Shown piece by piece: positions 9,895 through 21,600 of a stretch of DNA of 64,000 bases (position 1 is the first letter of the stretch; each line of letters opens with the position of its first letter). Origin of the DNA: Luidia sarsii (taxonomy: Eukaryota; Echinodermata; Asteroidea; Paxillosida; Luidiidae); contig OX465105.1 in the NCBI GenBank assembly GCA_949987565.1, forward strand, positions 15,704,159 through 15,768,158. Reading direction: 5' to 3'. A program made the translations under genes and the position numbers. The notes beneath the pieces were generated by a model, which saw only the letters and a program-made list of their open reading frames with translations, had not been told where the DNA came from and did not search any database.

Positions 9895-11655
9895 TCAGAC
9901 GTTCTCTACCGTTTCCCAGTCGGGGGCGTGCGCCCTGCCGTAATACGGTGGCCTCTCCGCGCTCTCCGCCAGGTTCGAAGGCTTCAGTCTCTCGGTGTCC
10001 AGGGCGATGAGCTCCTTGCGAGCGGCGTGCCTGCCGGGCCCACCGCCGCCCGCCGGCCGGGGCGAGGGCGGCCGTCGGCCGCGGTCGGTGCTCATCAGCT
10101 CCACCGTCTCCTCGGAGACCACGACCGCCGCGGCGTCCCCGGCGGAGGCGTCGACGAGGATGCTCGGCGGGACGGGGCGGTGATGGGGAGCCGTCGGGGG
10201 AGGACTCCGCGGGAGGTGGGCCTTGAGTCCGGACATCTGGGGCAGCACGGGCTCCTGCAGCAGGCCGGGGGCCGGGTACGGCGGCGGCGGCGTGGCGGCA
10301 GCGGGCCGGTGAGGGTCCGGGTGACGACGCTGCGTGGGAGTGCTGCTCGTGATCCGGATGGCCACCATCTCCCTTGCGAGTGCGTCCGAGGAGGAAGAGG
10401 AGGAGGAGGTAGATGAGAAGGGTCCGTCGGGGTCCTCGAAGGGTTCAGCGTGAGGCGACGGCGACCGGCGGGCCAGGGCGTCGTCGTTGGGGACCAGGCA
10501 GGAGGTGAGATTCTGGAAGCGGGGATCGTCCGAGCATCTGTCCGGCAGTGCCCAGGAGCCGCCGCCGGTGACGGCCACGCCGGTCGAGTCCTTGCCTCTG
10601 TGTCTTGGGCTGGTGGTGGAATGGCCGAGCGAGCCGTGAAGCTTGGCCAGCTCGGCCGTGCTACGCGGTCTCCTGGCGGGCGTCAGTCCCCTCTCCCAGG
10701 GCCGCAGGTGCGCCTTGCAAGAGGAGGGGGAGGAGGGGGAGGAAGAGGTGTCGGAGTGGGCCTCGGCGGGTACTGATGGGGGAGTAGGGACAGGGGACCC
10801 CGGGCTGAGGTCGGGGTGCGACCGGGCCCTGAACGGGCTGGCCCGGCCGACGGCGTCCCCGTGGTCGGGGCAGTGGGGCTGAGAGTGAGAGAAGACGGCA
10901 GCGGACACGGTCCCGTGGCCGCCGGTGCCGGTGCCAGTGGGAGCCCCGGCCGCGCCGGGCAGGTTGGACGCGGAGCCGGAGCGGCCGTGCAGCACGGCCG
11001 CTCCGGCCAGCACCGGCCCGGCCGAGCGGACCCGAAGTCCCGCCTGGAATCCCGCCCCGGCCCCGGTCCCGTCCGAGCGATCGGGCACAGTCAGGGACCC
11101 GTCTCTCTGTGACCTCCTGTCGTTGACGGGCGAGCTTGGGGTGCTTCGGACTCGCCGGACGCTCTGCGGACTGCCGTCGGGCGTCAAGGGAATCGGGGGC
11201 AGGAGCCAATTGCCGCCTCCACCCGCGCCCAGGAGATTGGTTCCTCCTCTTCCTTCTCCTCCTTCTCGTCCTCCTCTCCCTTCTCCTAGTCCTCCTCTCC
11301 CTTCTCCTAGTCCTCCTCTCCCTTCTCCTAGTCCTCCTCGTCCTCCTCGTCTCCGCCCGATCGCTGAGTCGTCCGAGCATCGGACGGCGGCGGCCCGCCT
11401 GCGGCCTGCAGCGCCGCCGGAGAAGCCCTCGGCCCGCCTGAGGGCCGCCTCCTCCCGGTCCCGGGCCTTCATCTGGGCCCGTGTCTCCCTGTCCAGTCGG
11501 TCCAGCCGCAGGGCCAGCTGCCGCCCGCCCAGCGCGGCCTGGTCCAGCACCCGCTCCTCCTTGGTCGGGGCCGGCTTGGCGGTGGTTCTAGCGCCGGCTG
11601 TCGTCCGTCCCAGCGCGGCTCCGTGCCCGCCGAGCCCAAGCTGCGGCCCGCTCAT
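9895..11655 (-). CDS. unassigned intronless GC-rich protein, 586 aa
   Basis: A single ATG-to-stop frame of 586 codons in a block far richer in GC than its surroundings. I do not recognise the family. What can be seen: residues about 30-80 are charged and probably helical (KEERVLDQ, LALRLDRLDRETRAQ, KARDREEAALRRA). Next comes a Gly-Arg run with three exact 8-residue units (GRGGLGEG). Then follows a long Ser/Pro/Gly-rich, likely disordered middle with poly-Ser, and a less biased C terminus ending WETVENV. There is no signal peptide, membrane segment or enzyme motif. The N-terminal helix faintly resembles coiled-coil proteins of the CCDC190 kind, which I do not assert. The opposite strand also has a 365-codon frame, a side effect of GC-rich codons. 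The minus strand is preferred for its length, ATG start and structured ends. It could be one large exon of a longer gene. Confidence 0.5.
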   Translation of the reverse strand: MSGPQLGLGGHGAALGRTTAGARTTAKPAPTKEERVLDQAALGGRQLALRLDRLDRETRAQMKARDREEAALRRAEGFSGGAAGRRRAAAVRCSDDSAIGRRRGGRGGLGEGRGGLGEGRGGLGEGRGGREGGEGRGGTNLLGAGGGGNWLLPPIPLTPDGSPQSVRRVRSTPSSPVNDRRSQRDGSLTVPDRSDGTGAGAGFQAGLRVRSAGPVLAGAAVLHGRSGSASNLPGAAGAPTGTGTGGHGTVSAAVFSHSQPHCPDHGDAVGRASPFRARSHPDLSPGSPVPTPPSVPAEAHSDTSSSPSSPSSCKAHLRPWERGLTPARRPRSTAELAKLHGSLGHSTTSPRHRGKDSTGVAVTGGGSWALPDRCSDDPRFQNLTSCLVPNDDALARRSPSPHAEPFEDPDGPFSSTSSSSSSSDALAREMVAIRITSSTPTQRRHPDPHRPAAATPPPPYPAPGLLQEPVLPQMSGLKAHLPRSPPPTAPHHRPVPPSILVDASAGDAAAVVVSEETVELMSTDRGRRPPSPRPAGGGGPGRHAARKELIALDTERLKPSNLAESAERPPYYGRAHAPDWETVENV

Positions 11656-13671
11656 GGTCCGAAAAAAATCTGACCCCTTCCCCTACCCCACCCTCGTTTC
11701 CGCCTACCGCCAAAGCAACGAAGCGACGGTCGAGCTCTCACTCTCAGCGTGTCAACGACCCTCGCTTGTCCCGAGAAACACAACGATATCGCCGATCAAG
11801 TGGAAGCTTTGCCGGCCGGTGACACCATCATGTAGCACTTCTCTTTCAAGAAGGAGTCTGGCTCTGAAAACAGCCGGTAACTCGTGTGAGCTCTGCCCGT
11901 CGTCAGGAGAAACTAATACCGAAAACGCCGATGCTAAACAGAAGCACCGAAGCACTTTAGCGCTCCTACCGTTTACAAGGGTACGCGTGATTGCGATTTG
12001 CAATACGAATACGCATCGATGAAGTAAAGAAATGCACGCACGGTGATTTGCTGACGGCCCTCTCGTACGTTCAGCAGCACAGCTTCCAGAAAGTGCTAAA
12101 TTGATGAAACAAAATCCGTTCGCACATTATAATTATAGCATCCAATTATGAAGCACAAACAAAGAGAACGGATTCTGTTTTGAAGACGGCGGGCTCGCTG
12201 TCATGCCGCTATGCCGAGCCCCAATGCAACCAGCAGTGTGTTTATACTAATAATACAACAAATAATCAGATCCGAATACACGGCGGTGTTGCAGGCTAGG
12301 TTCGTCCCAACGGGTGGAAACTGTTCAACAGATGAGAGACGCACTTCACTTGTCAGATTTCCCTCGCTCGCTCGTTCGCTCGAGAAAGAGAAAGAGAGAG
12401 AGAGAGAGATGTCCGTGCATCGTTTCTTCCACAGTACGGCAATCAAGTGCATCTGCTACCGTCCCATCACAAACACCACACGGCTCCAATCCAACACTCT
12501 TCCCTCGCCGCCTCTCTGTTGCTCGCTGTACTCGCATACATTACCCGAATAGCCAATCTCGCTATCTGTACAATACCGTGCGCTCCGAGCAAAACAAAAC
12601 AGACGAAAAAAATAGGAGGAAGGCGCAAAGGCCCTGGTGGTTGGTAATTGGCTTCGGCCGATCGAGGCTCGTGCCTTTCCCCTCGACTTCGCCCCCGGGG
12701 CGCTGCGTGTCCATTAATAATGACTGTGCTCGTGCGTTTGTATCTGTGGGGATGTGTGGGCCGGGTGTGTACGTGTGCTGCAAGGGAGCAACCCCAGGGT
12801 TCAGCGCTACATGAACTGCGCGCGTCACGTGGATGCGTTCGGGATGGCTGGTTGGCTGGGAGGGATGACGTGATGACCCGATCGGCCTCTTGAAACGTGC
12901 CGTTGCTAGGCAGGGCGGGAGGGAGGCAGATATGAAAATGGGGTCGATTTGTCCGTTTGCTAGGATGCTCGGCTCACACGCACCTGAATCTGTATCCTTG
13001 TGGAGACATTGCTTTGTTCCCGTATACTATACGACCGTGTGAGAAACGATGTTTTGAAAAAATGCTCCCATTTCAAATCAGCCACATTATTTTTCCTGGG
13101 TAGAAATTTGGACCGTCCCTTATTATTAGGCCTATAGGGCTAATAACACCTTAATTTGCGACGGATTCTTTATACCCATCACAAATTTCCCGTTTTTGAG
13201 TTATTTCCAAATATCAGTTTCGTGAAAACCTTTTTGAGACTATACACCTTTACAATTTGCCTGTGCAGGTCTATTATTGTCTTAGATCTCCACAAGGCAC
13301 TAGATTCACGCCCACCGACAAGGTGGGGGGGGGGTGGATGGCATTGCGGGTTGAATCTTTACCATGCGCAGCTAGCTGCGCGGTTTCTCCATCAAAATAA
13401 TTATCATTATTTCAAATTGAAAATTGAAAAATCATACAATGAAAATGATGCATCCACTTTGTGTGATCCCAGAATTAACTGCTGTAGCCAGGTTTACAAC
13501 AATTTGTAGTTTGCATCTGAATGAAAACGGGGGCGTGATCCCTTGGGATAAATCATACGGCAGGTTTTTTTTCACGACGTACTTTATTGGCTACCGTAGT
13601 GGTCAGAAAAAAAGTTAATACAACAACTGTTGCAAATTGCTGACTGACTAAAATGACCAGCACTACACAAA

Positions 13672-13770
13672 TCTCAAAAGTTAAAGGGCCTGACGTTTCG
13701 ATCGTAGCAGGACCTTTCTCAAAGGCAGGACCTGCTAGGATCAAAACATCAGGCCCTCTAACTTTTGAGA
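13672..13770. mobile_element. fold-back element, CCTGACGTTTCGATC family
   Basis: The left arm CTCAAAAGTTAAAGGGCCTG and the right arm CAGGCCCTCTAACTTTTGAG are inverted copies, with GCAGGACC and GGTCCTGC words also mirrored inside. Other pieces of this family are at 17,030-17,110, 31,125-31,310, 31,440-31,543, 37,805-37,985 and 59,480-59,530. Confidence 0.6.
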
Positions 13771-14803
13771 AGAAAAAAAAAAGACCGTAAAAAAGTCACG
13801 GCTGTGTTCAAATTTTATGGCTACGACCCGGGATAACACACAAATCAATATGGGGTCAGTTTCAGCCACTCACTCGTGGCTTCCGTAGTCCTGGCGCGTA
13901 AAATGACATGTCTGTATTCATTGGCTACGGCCTCAAGTTACGCACGAGTCTATGGAAGCCGATACTTTAGCAAGCGGCCACAGTCGATTCCCGTAGCTTT
14001 GTGTACTATTTCCAGTCGTAGCCCCCCAAAAATTATTTGGACACAGACGCAGTCAGTAAATGAACTATAGAGGGCGCTTGTCCACTGGTTCACAGCTGGG
14101 CATATTTTTAGAGATAGTCGTTACAAAAGACACTTTTCAACGCTCATGTTTCATAAATTTAGACCTTACTTGTGTGAATACCAAGCTGTTAATCAGGAAA
14201 AACTAGCGAAAAAGAGGTAAGGCATAATCATCTTTATTTTGCCGAGCAATTTGAAAGAAAATCTTTTTTATTTTTCCGAAATAGATAAAACAGGTCCGGT
14301 AAGTAAATTTGCCGGGTGCTGTCTGGACAAACCAACCACACTTCACAAACATTTTCTAGCCCCGTCTTTGGGCTATTCCTCCATGGTTATAGAACATGCT
14401 ACATGTACCGGTATATTAAGTAATAATGACATCATACTCGTACTCATACATTACTACTACTACTACTAGTCATAGGTTACATCATTACATATGATAATGA
14501 TACATGTATGATGTAATGTTTATCTCATTTCCCATTGTAGATTCCTAGTTAGTGTTACACGGTAAGTAAGTCAGTGCAGGTCTGCCATGCATGATGTACT
14601 GACTACTGTCTGTACTGTACTGATGTAGTGTAGTCCAAATTACTCAGACTACATGTACTACGGTAGTACTGTGGTACTGCGCTGGTAGTGGTACTGCCTA
14701 CTGCCCCGTACTGGTACTGTGGACTGGTACTGGTAGTGAACAGGATTGTTTTCACTTGAGAACATGAATATAGACTAAAACTAGTAGTAGTAAAAGTTTA
14801 AAA

Positions 14804-14897
14804 CTAGTCCCACTTACTGGGCCACTACTCACTAGTGCTACAGACAATCTCAAAACTCGTTTAAGGGGAGCTCCTAGCGCCCAGTAAGTGGGACTAG
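14804..14897. repeat. perfect 19-bp inverted repeat
   Basis: CTAGTCCCACTTACTGGGC at 14,804-14,822 is repeated as its exact reverse complement at 14,879-14,897, with a 56-bp loop. The spacing would allow a hairpin. It may be the ends of a very short MITE; no further copies were noticed. Confidence 0.6.
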
Positions 14898-15345
14898 ACT
14901 AAAACATAGCTTGAGTAGGGCCTAGTATAACTAGTATAATTATAAATTTGTATAATAATTGATATTATGACTTTCTGAGTACTATGGGTACATGAGCTTG
15001 GTATGAGTGACTATGAGTGACTCTCATTGGCATTGCATCTTGAGCTTGGAAATATGGCCAAGTTCTCCCAGACTGACTGGCCAAATTTTTTATTTTCTCA
15101 TACAGAGAAAAAAAGGATTTAATGTAATAATTAATTTAATGGCATTAATGGTGAGCCTTCTTTACATTTCTTTTACGTCTTTGAAACTCTTCTGAACATA
15201 TTTGCTAACATATTTTTTATATTTATCAGCAATCAAAATTGTTATATCAAAAAGGAATACAAGAGCTACAGTTACTGTAGCTACTTTTTTGGTGGGTTGC
15301 GTTATTTTTAACTCGGGAACTATTTTTTTTTCTCTTCTGCCTCAG

Positions 15346-15601
15346 GCACAGCCCCTAGCCACAGCTGCAGTCGATAACACAAATTGATGGAGAGTTGATT
15401 GCAGGAGAAGATCACTATATGGATGTTGATGATGAGTGAGCCTTTGTCCGACCCACAACCAGTAGCAATAGCCCAGTCTTAAATGATCGTAAGGCTGGTG
15501 GCACACGTTCACCTGCACGTCACGCCCGGAAACCGTCCGCACGAGATTCATGGTTGACTGGGACATCTGCAAGTAAAAAAAAGAAGGGGAAAAGGAAAGA
15601 C
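15346..15601 (+). other. probable 5' leader of the RNFT-like gene
   Basis: A strong acceptor (a run of Ts, then CTCTTCTGCCTCAG) ends at 15,345, followed by sequence with stops in all frames, so an exon starting here would be untranslated leader. It holds several short upstream ATG frames, including ATGGATGTTGATGATGAG-TGA at 15,420-15,440 and ATGGTTGACTGG... at 15,550. A later acceptor at 15,461-15,462 is the alternative; from there the frame of the main protein is open without interruption. Both may be used. Confidence 0.4.
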
Positions 15602-18600
15602 ATGGCTAGTGTTGGCCAACAACAGCGCCCTCTATCGGACCGGCTGGAGAACGTCCTCCAGGGCTTCATCCCGGGACTGGCCACCATGGAGGCCCCGCCC
15701 CGCCCGGCGACCACCGCTGCCGGGCGGGGCCAGGAGGCCATCATCATCGAGATGCCGACCGCCCCGACGGCGGAGGAGCATGGGGATGCGGGCGGGGTCG
15801 GAGGTGGGGCCAGGAGCACGGCCGATCAGCAGGGCGGGACCGAGGGGGGCGGGGACAGGTCGTCGGGGGGCATCAGCGAGGGTATGCGTGCAGTCAGGCC
15901 CCTGATAGAGCGCACGCTGCCGTTCGTCCTGGTACTTCTCCTCAAGATTCTCTACGACCACCGGCTGGGTGAGTTTTGGCGTCTTGCACAAGACCTAGGG
16001 CTGAGTGTACGAAACTCATCTTATTTCAATCGGGATCCATCTTTGGACTTATAATAAGATTGGAACGTTTGCATGGTGGAGGTAATTCAGTGAGGGTTTG
16101 CCCTGCTCGATGTGATAAGCACGGAAATGTATGGTATGCACCCAAGTAGCCAGGAGAATTTTGACTGGACACCAGGACTTGAACCACGGCCTATGGCTAA
16201 AATGGGCACGCACTCGCAAAGCAATGGGAGATGCGTAGAACCCAAATGAGCTACAAAAAGGTACGATGGGTCATCACTCGTAAGTTGAGTTACGATGCAT
16301 CGTAAGGCTTTGTGAAATCTGCCCCCAAGTCAGCCAGCCATTGCTAAGGAAAGCTGGACACTCAGTGAACTCTTCAGACATTCAATGAGGGTTTGCCCTG
16401 CTGGACGACGTAATAAGCACTGATAAGCTCAGTGCTTTGCCCGATGTCTGATGAACAAATTTCAGGCAGCTCGGGCAGGAATTTAACCCACGATTCCCCC
16501 TTTCTAGTTCAGTTCTAAACCACTTGACCACGGACCTGGTTGAGGTCATGTGGCGGATTTGAATAATGTATAGCGGCGAGGACCGCATTGCACCATATCC
16601 AATTCTAGTTTCCTTTGTCGTTTTTCAAAAATGTTCAAGAAAGTTCCCAGTCTGGTTTACTTTTTACTCTATTGGACTGAATTCATTTGTGTGGATATTT
16701 TGATGGTGACAGGCATGCTCGTTCTCATCGGGATGGCGGCTGGCTTTTTTCACTTCAACAGCAAAATCAAGGAGCAGGTTGCAGAGAGGGTAAGATCGGT
16801 CGGTCCTTGTCTTTTTCCTCAGCGGTCACCTCACAGTGCCTGCCCAATTGGCTATCGTTAAATGACGGCAACCTGTCATTCGGTCTCATTTTGAAAACCT
16901 CACCTCAAATTCTGGCTTGGTTTTTCTTTCTTTCATCCAAAACTACAATATTTTTCATTATTGGTTGAGATTGAAGTCTTGTTTTGATTTCAGAACTGGA
17001 GGCTCTCGGAAGACGGTCTTTACTCTTTATGTTCTGCCTTTGAGAAAATTCCTGCTAGGATCCAAACGCCAGACCCTCGAAGTTTACGAGATGTTCTGTT
17101 TAGTCATTTTAGTCAGTGAGCAGTTTGCAACAATTTGGCATATTACTGTATGCTGTGTGGGTGTTTTACATCAATTGAATGGCCGCTTTCGAGGAGTTAG
17201 AATGGTGGTGCTATATTGTGTCTGGTACCAAATGAACGAGCTAAGTCCCCTTGTACTATTTACAACAAAGTTCACACGGAAATAATTTTGATATCATTTG
17301 AAAGCTAATGGTATACTCTTTCACGTCATTAGAAAATCTCAAATTCTCAAAAGTGGGGGTTATTCCTCATTATGCTGTGCCGGGTCACATATAAGATCCA
17401 GGATTTGCAAAGCCCCTGTGGTGAAGTTGTATGCAACGTTGTGACTTGTGATTGAATGTCCATCGATCCCAGCACTGATTTCTCCTTGGCTGCTTTCGGT
17501 TTTTTTTTTTTGCAGGACAAGCGCAGCCTTCGGTCGTTGCTGTTCATCCTGTTACTACTCCCCATAAATGTCGCCCTCGTCTACTTTGTCTTCGCCGATC
17601 AGCAGCTCCTCAAATGGTGAGTCGATCTGACGTCTGAGATGTACACGGCAGACGTGTATCTCCTCTTTAATCACACACGGGATAAAAGCAAGAAAAAAGT
17701 GGTAAGAGAATCCACTCTGATCTACAACTCATCGATTGCTATTCAAGACAGTGAACAAATTGGACACAATTCTAGCATTATCTCAAGATGTAAACAACAT
17801 CACCATATTCAAAAAGTGGCTGCTGGGAAAGTTACAGGCGGCATACGATTGTATGAAAATAGTTTCTGAGCAACTTTCCTAAAAATGAAAAAAAATGCCT
17901 CAAATGGACTACAGAGTTGTAGCACCTCTGCCCCCAGTGAGACCAAGCCATTCATTCATTCATTCAAATAACATTTATTTCCATATCACAGTAGAGAAAA
18001 TACAGAAGTGTATATAAAGAGACACAAAATAATCAATTTGTTAACATGTGAGGCATATACCAAAAAGGCTATGAAAGCATAGAAGATGTAGTGATGACAG
18101 TGATATGCAGGCAAACCCCAAAAAGCAGAGGTTGAGAAGGGGATGCCTTCATTAAACAAACAAACAACCAAACATCCCAACACCCCAACGAATAAACTTA
18201 CTAACAAAATAACAACCAAGACTACACATCCCGACAAACAAACCTATGGGACACTACCTATGAACTCGAGTTCTGTTCGACGCTAACAGATCCCACAATG
18301 TCCTCTGTCTCCCGACCGCAGTCTGATCTTCATGAAGCCCAACTTTGCCGCCTTTGACTTCTGGACGCTGCTCTGGGTCATCGGCATCACGGACTTTAAC
18401 ATCCGCTACATCACCATGGCGACCAAGTGCCTGGTGGCGGCCCTGCCCAGGGTCTGTCTGAGTTTCAAGAGACGGGTGAGAAATGGTTAAAGGGGGTTGG
18501 GAGTGCGTCCACCATCCATCGCCTGAATCGCTGCGCAGAACTTCACGTCCTACCGCATTATAGCACCCTGTCTTACGGTTAATGCAGATGTCCCCACGCA

Positions 18601-21600
18601 AAAAGCAGGAGTTGCGGGTTCTAATTCTGCCCAAGCCTCCTCAGTCCTGTATTTTTTTAATTATTTTTTTGTTTGGGGGGGGGGGGTTTCAGCTGGCAAT
18701 TGGGCAAAGCATTGAGCCTGTCATTTCCCTGCCAGAAAATATTGTTGGGGTGATTAATGACAATGGTGCTCAGTCCTTCAGGAGTCGCACACACAAGCAC
18801 CTTTTGCAGATGGCATAAGTAATCAAGGGCTCTGTCTAATTTCTTTCTTAAGCTCCTGTGGACCACGGATTAGGCCATCAGGTTACCATGCATTGTGTGC
18901 AATGCCTATACATGAACTTAATACAAGGAGTCAAGGGCTCTGTCTAATTTTCTTTCTTAACCCTAACCGGCATTTGAAACCACAACTAACCACACATGGT
19001 TTTTCCTTTGGGAGGATAAGGGCCATGCACAAGGACGTTCAACAGCGGGGTTTTTGTGGTGACCTGTGGTATGTGAGCCTACACACCCTGTGGGCACTGT
19101 GGTAAATTGCGGTTTACAGTGTGTGTCCTGTGCGGGAGGTGCAAAGTTGCAGTGAACCACTGATTAGGCCATCAGGTTGTCGTGCATTGTGTGCCATGCC
19201 TATACATGAACTTTTACATGTATGTTCACTATAGCGCATTCTACTGCGTGCTCAGCTCTGGCGTGCTGGCAACGTTAACAGCTGCTTTAGAGTGCTCACT
19301 CTGTATAAAGATACACTGAAAAGGTCCCTCAAGGATGAGCATGAGCACATTATAAAACACACACACAACAAATAATACAGGGTTTAATGTGTAGTAGGAC
19401 AATCTGTTGTTATGAATATTTCCTCTTGTTTGTGTCGCAGGGTCGAGTCTTTCTGTGCATTGAGAGCCTGTCCCAGCTGTATCGGTTCCTGACGCCCGTC
19501 CCAGTCTGGATGGCCTTCCTGATGGAGGATACAGATGCCCACTGGCTCTTCAGCTACCTGCTGGTCATTCTGTATCTCCTGGCAAAGGTCAGCCCTCCCA
19601 AATAATAATCAGTATCCCCTCACTCTCCAGGGCATTGGGACGGGTTACCAGACCATCAAGACACTCCAGTCTACCAGTCAAATGCTCTGAGCCATTTGTC
19701 AAACAGCTTATCATTTTTATTTAGTTTTGTTCGTTGTGATGACGCAACAATGCTAGGGGGAGCTCCCCCGGTTTCCAGGTCCCATGACTGGGCGTGGCAG
19801 TGCAGGAATTCAGCGGTGCGTGGATATTCCATTGCAAGCTCACTGGAGTGATACTTCGCATATAAGCTCCTGCACGGTCCTAGACCAAAACAGTTCAGGC
19901 CGTTCACTTGCTCCGTTGGTTACACGCCAGTGATTCCTAGCGTTAACTAGTTCAAGCGGTTCAAGGGCGGCCGCTTCCCATGCTCTCTGATTATTAAAGC
20001 ATTACATGAATTCGAAAAAGTCATGTGCATGTCTCTTTGTTGTGTGGTCCAATAGAATGAAACTGTTTTTCATGCGTTTGAGCGAAGCGAAGGAGCATGA
20101 AATTTTACTTTTTTTGACATTTCTATTAAAAAGGACTGGATAGCTCAGATGGTAAGAGCCCTGGCACGCAAAACCAGGGGTCTCGGGTTCAGGTCCCTGT
20201 CCAGTCCAATCTTCTGATGCCATTTTTTCAGAGACAATCGTTAGGTTAGATGTTGACCAACCCTGTCCGTTCGCTAATTCTCTTTCCTCTCTCTTTTTAT
20301 TTGGGCGTGTCGGCAGGCCTACTTCGCGTACTCCATGTTTTCCCAAAGCCTTGCATCTCTGCAGAGTGTCATGAAGGATACGGTAAGCTGCTTCCCCGCC
20401 CTGAATCTCATCCAAATTGTGGACAAACTCGTCAGCCACCGATTCCTTGTCTGTCCTGATTGGTGGCAAATGGATATAACATGATGTTTGCGTCGAGGAG
20501 AATGTAATTCAAAGAGGTTTTGCCCTTACTCGAAGTTGTGGTAAACACTGAATGCTCAGTGCTTTGCCCGGTGCCTGATAAAAATATTCCAGGCAGCTCG
20601 GGAGGGATTCGAACCCGCGACTCCCGAATTCTAGTACGGATGTCTTAACCATTGGACCACCGAGCTGGTCGAGGTCGTGTGGTGGATTCGAATAATGTAT
20701 AGCGGCGGGTACCGCGTTGCATCATAGATATAACATGATGTTTGCGTCGAGGAGCACCGGGCACCGGGCAAAGCACTGAGCATTCATTGTTTACCACAAC
20801 GTCGAGTGGTGGCAAATGGTTGTGAGGCGCAGTGCACCTTTACATGACCTTGATCTCAACAAAACTGGAGTTGCCTGCACTAGAAAGGGGGTGATTGTGT
20901 GGTCACACACTGCATTAGATCGACGCTGAACTCACCAGGCTCGGCCCACAGTCTTGCGGATATTCTGTGTCATTCGATGAGGATTTGCTCCTGCTTGACT
21001 GAGTGTTCAGTGCTTTACCCCGAGGCCTGATGAAAAAATATCAGGCAGCTCGGGCGGGACTCGAACCCGCGACTCCCGCTTTCTAGTGCAGACGTCTTAA
21101 CCACTTGACCACCACGCTGGTAGAGGTTGTGTGGCAGATTCGAATAATGTATAGCAGCAGGTACCTTGTTGCCTTGATAAATAGATATAACATGATGTTT
21201 GCATTGGGGAGAATGTAATTCAATGAGGTTTGCCCTGCTCGACGACATAACCACCGAGTGTTCAGTCAGATATTCTGTCCCCTGATGTGCGATGGTGTGC
21301 TGGCAAGCTCTGATTTGGTGTGATTTCTTTTGTTTTTCCCCGGTTTGACAGCAATATGGAAACCGGCCGTCCAGCGACCATTTGCAGGAGGTTGGCGATG
21401 CCTGCCCCATCTGCCAGGACAACTTTGCCAATCCCGTGGAGCTACACTGCATGGTAAGCAAGGGCCTCTGACATTTTATGCACTCACAGAACTGCCGATA
21501 ACATCCCCTGCTAGAGTGTGATCAGATCTGAAGGTTTGCATGGTGGAAATACCACGTAGGAGGTTTGCGGTGACACCGTGTACTGTGGAACGTCGCTATA

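Larger units (their letters stand above)
11656..15345. other. intergenic between the GC-rich ORF and the RNFT-like gene
   Basis: No convincing gene. Recognisable items are: 11,819-11,920, a one-armed remnant of the GGTTTGCGGTGACACC fold-back family (TGTAGCACTTCTCTTTCAAG, then CTGCCCGTCGTCAGGAG); a GA microsatellite at 12,385-12,409; a run of Gs at 13,325-13,334; (TAC)n at 14,452-14,468; and a degenerate TACTGG/GTACTG region at 14,590-14,740. The first few hundred bases, from 11,656, are the likely promoter side of the minus-strand gene, but no TATA element is obvious. Confidence 0.5.

Noticed and set aside
10925..12022. 365-codon plus-strand frame opposite the GC-rich minus-strand gene
   Set aside because: Antisense by-product of GC-rich codons; the minus frame is longer, starts with ATG and has a structured N terminus.
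20133..20207. A functional tRNA gene
   Set aside because: The anticodon loop is irregular, the T stem imperfect, and many drifted copies with SINE flanks exist in the window.
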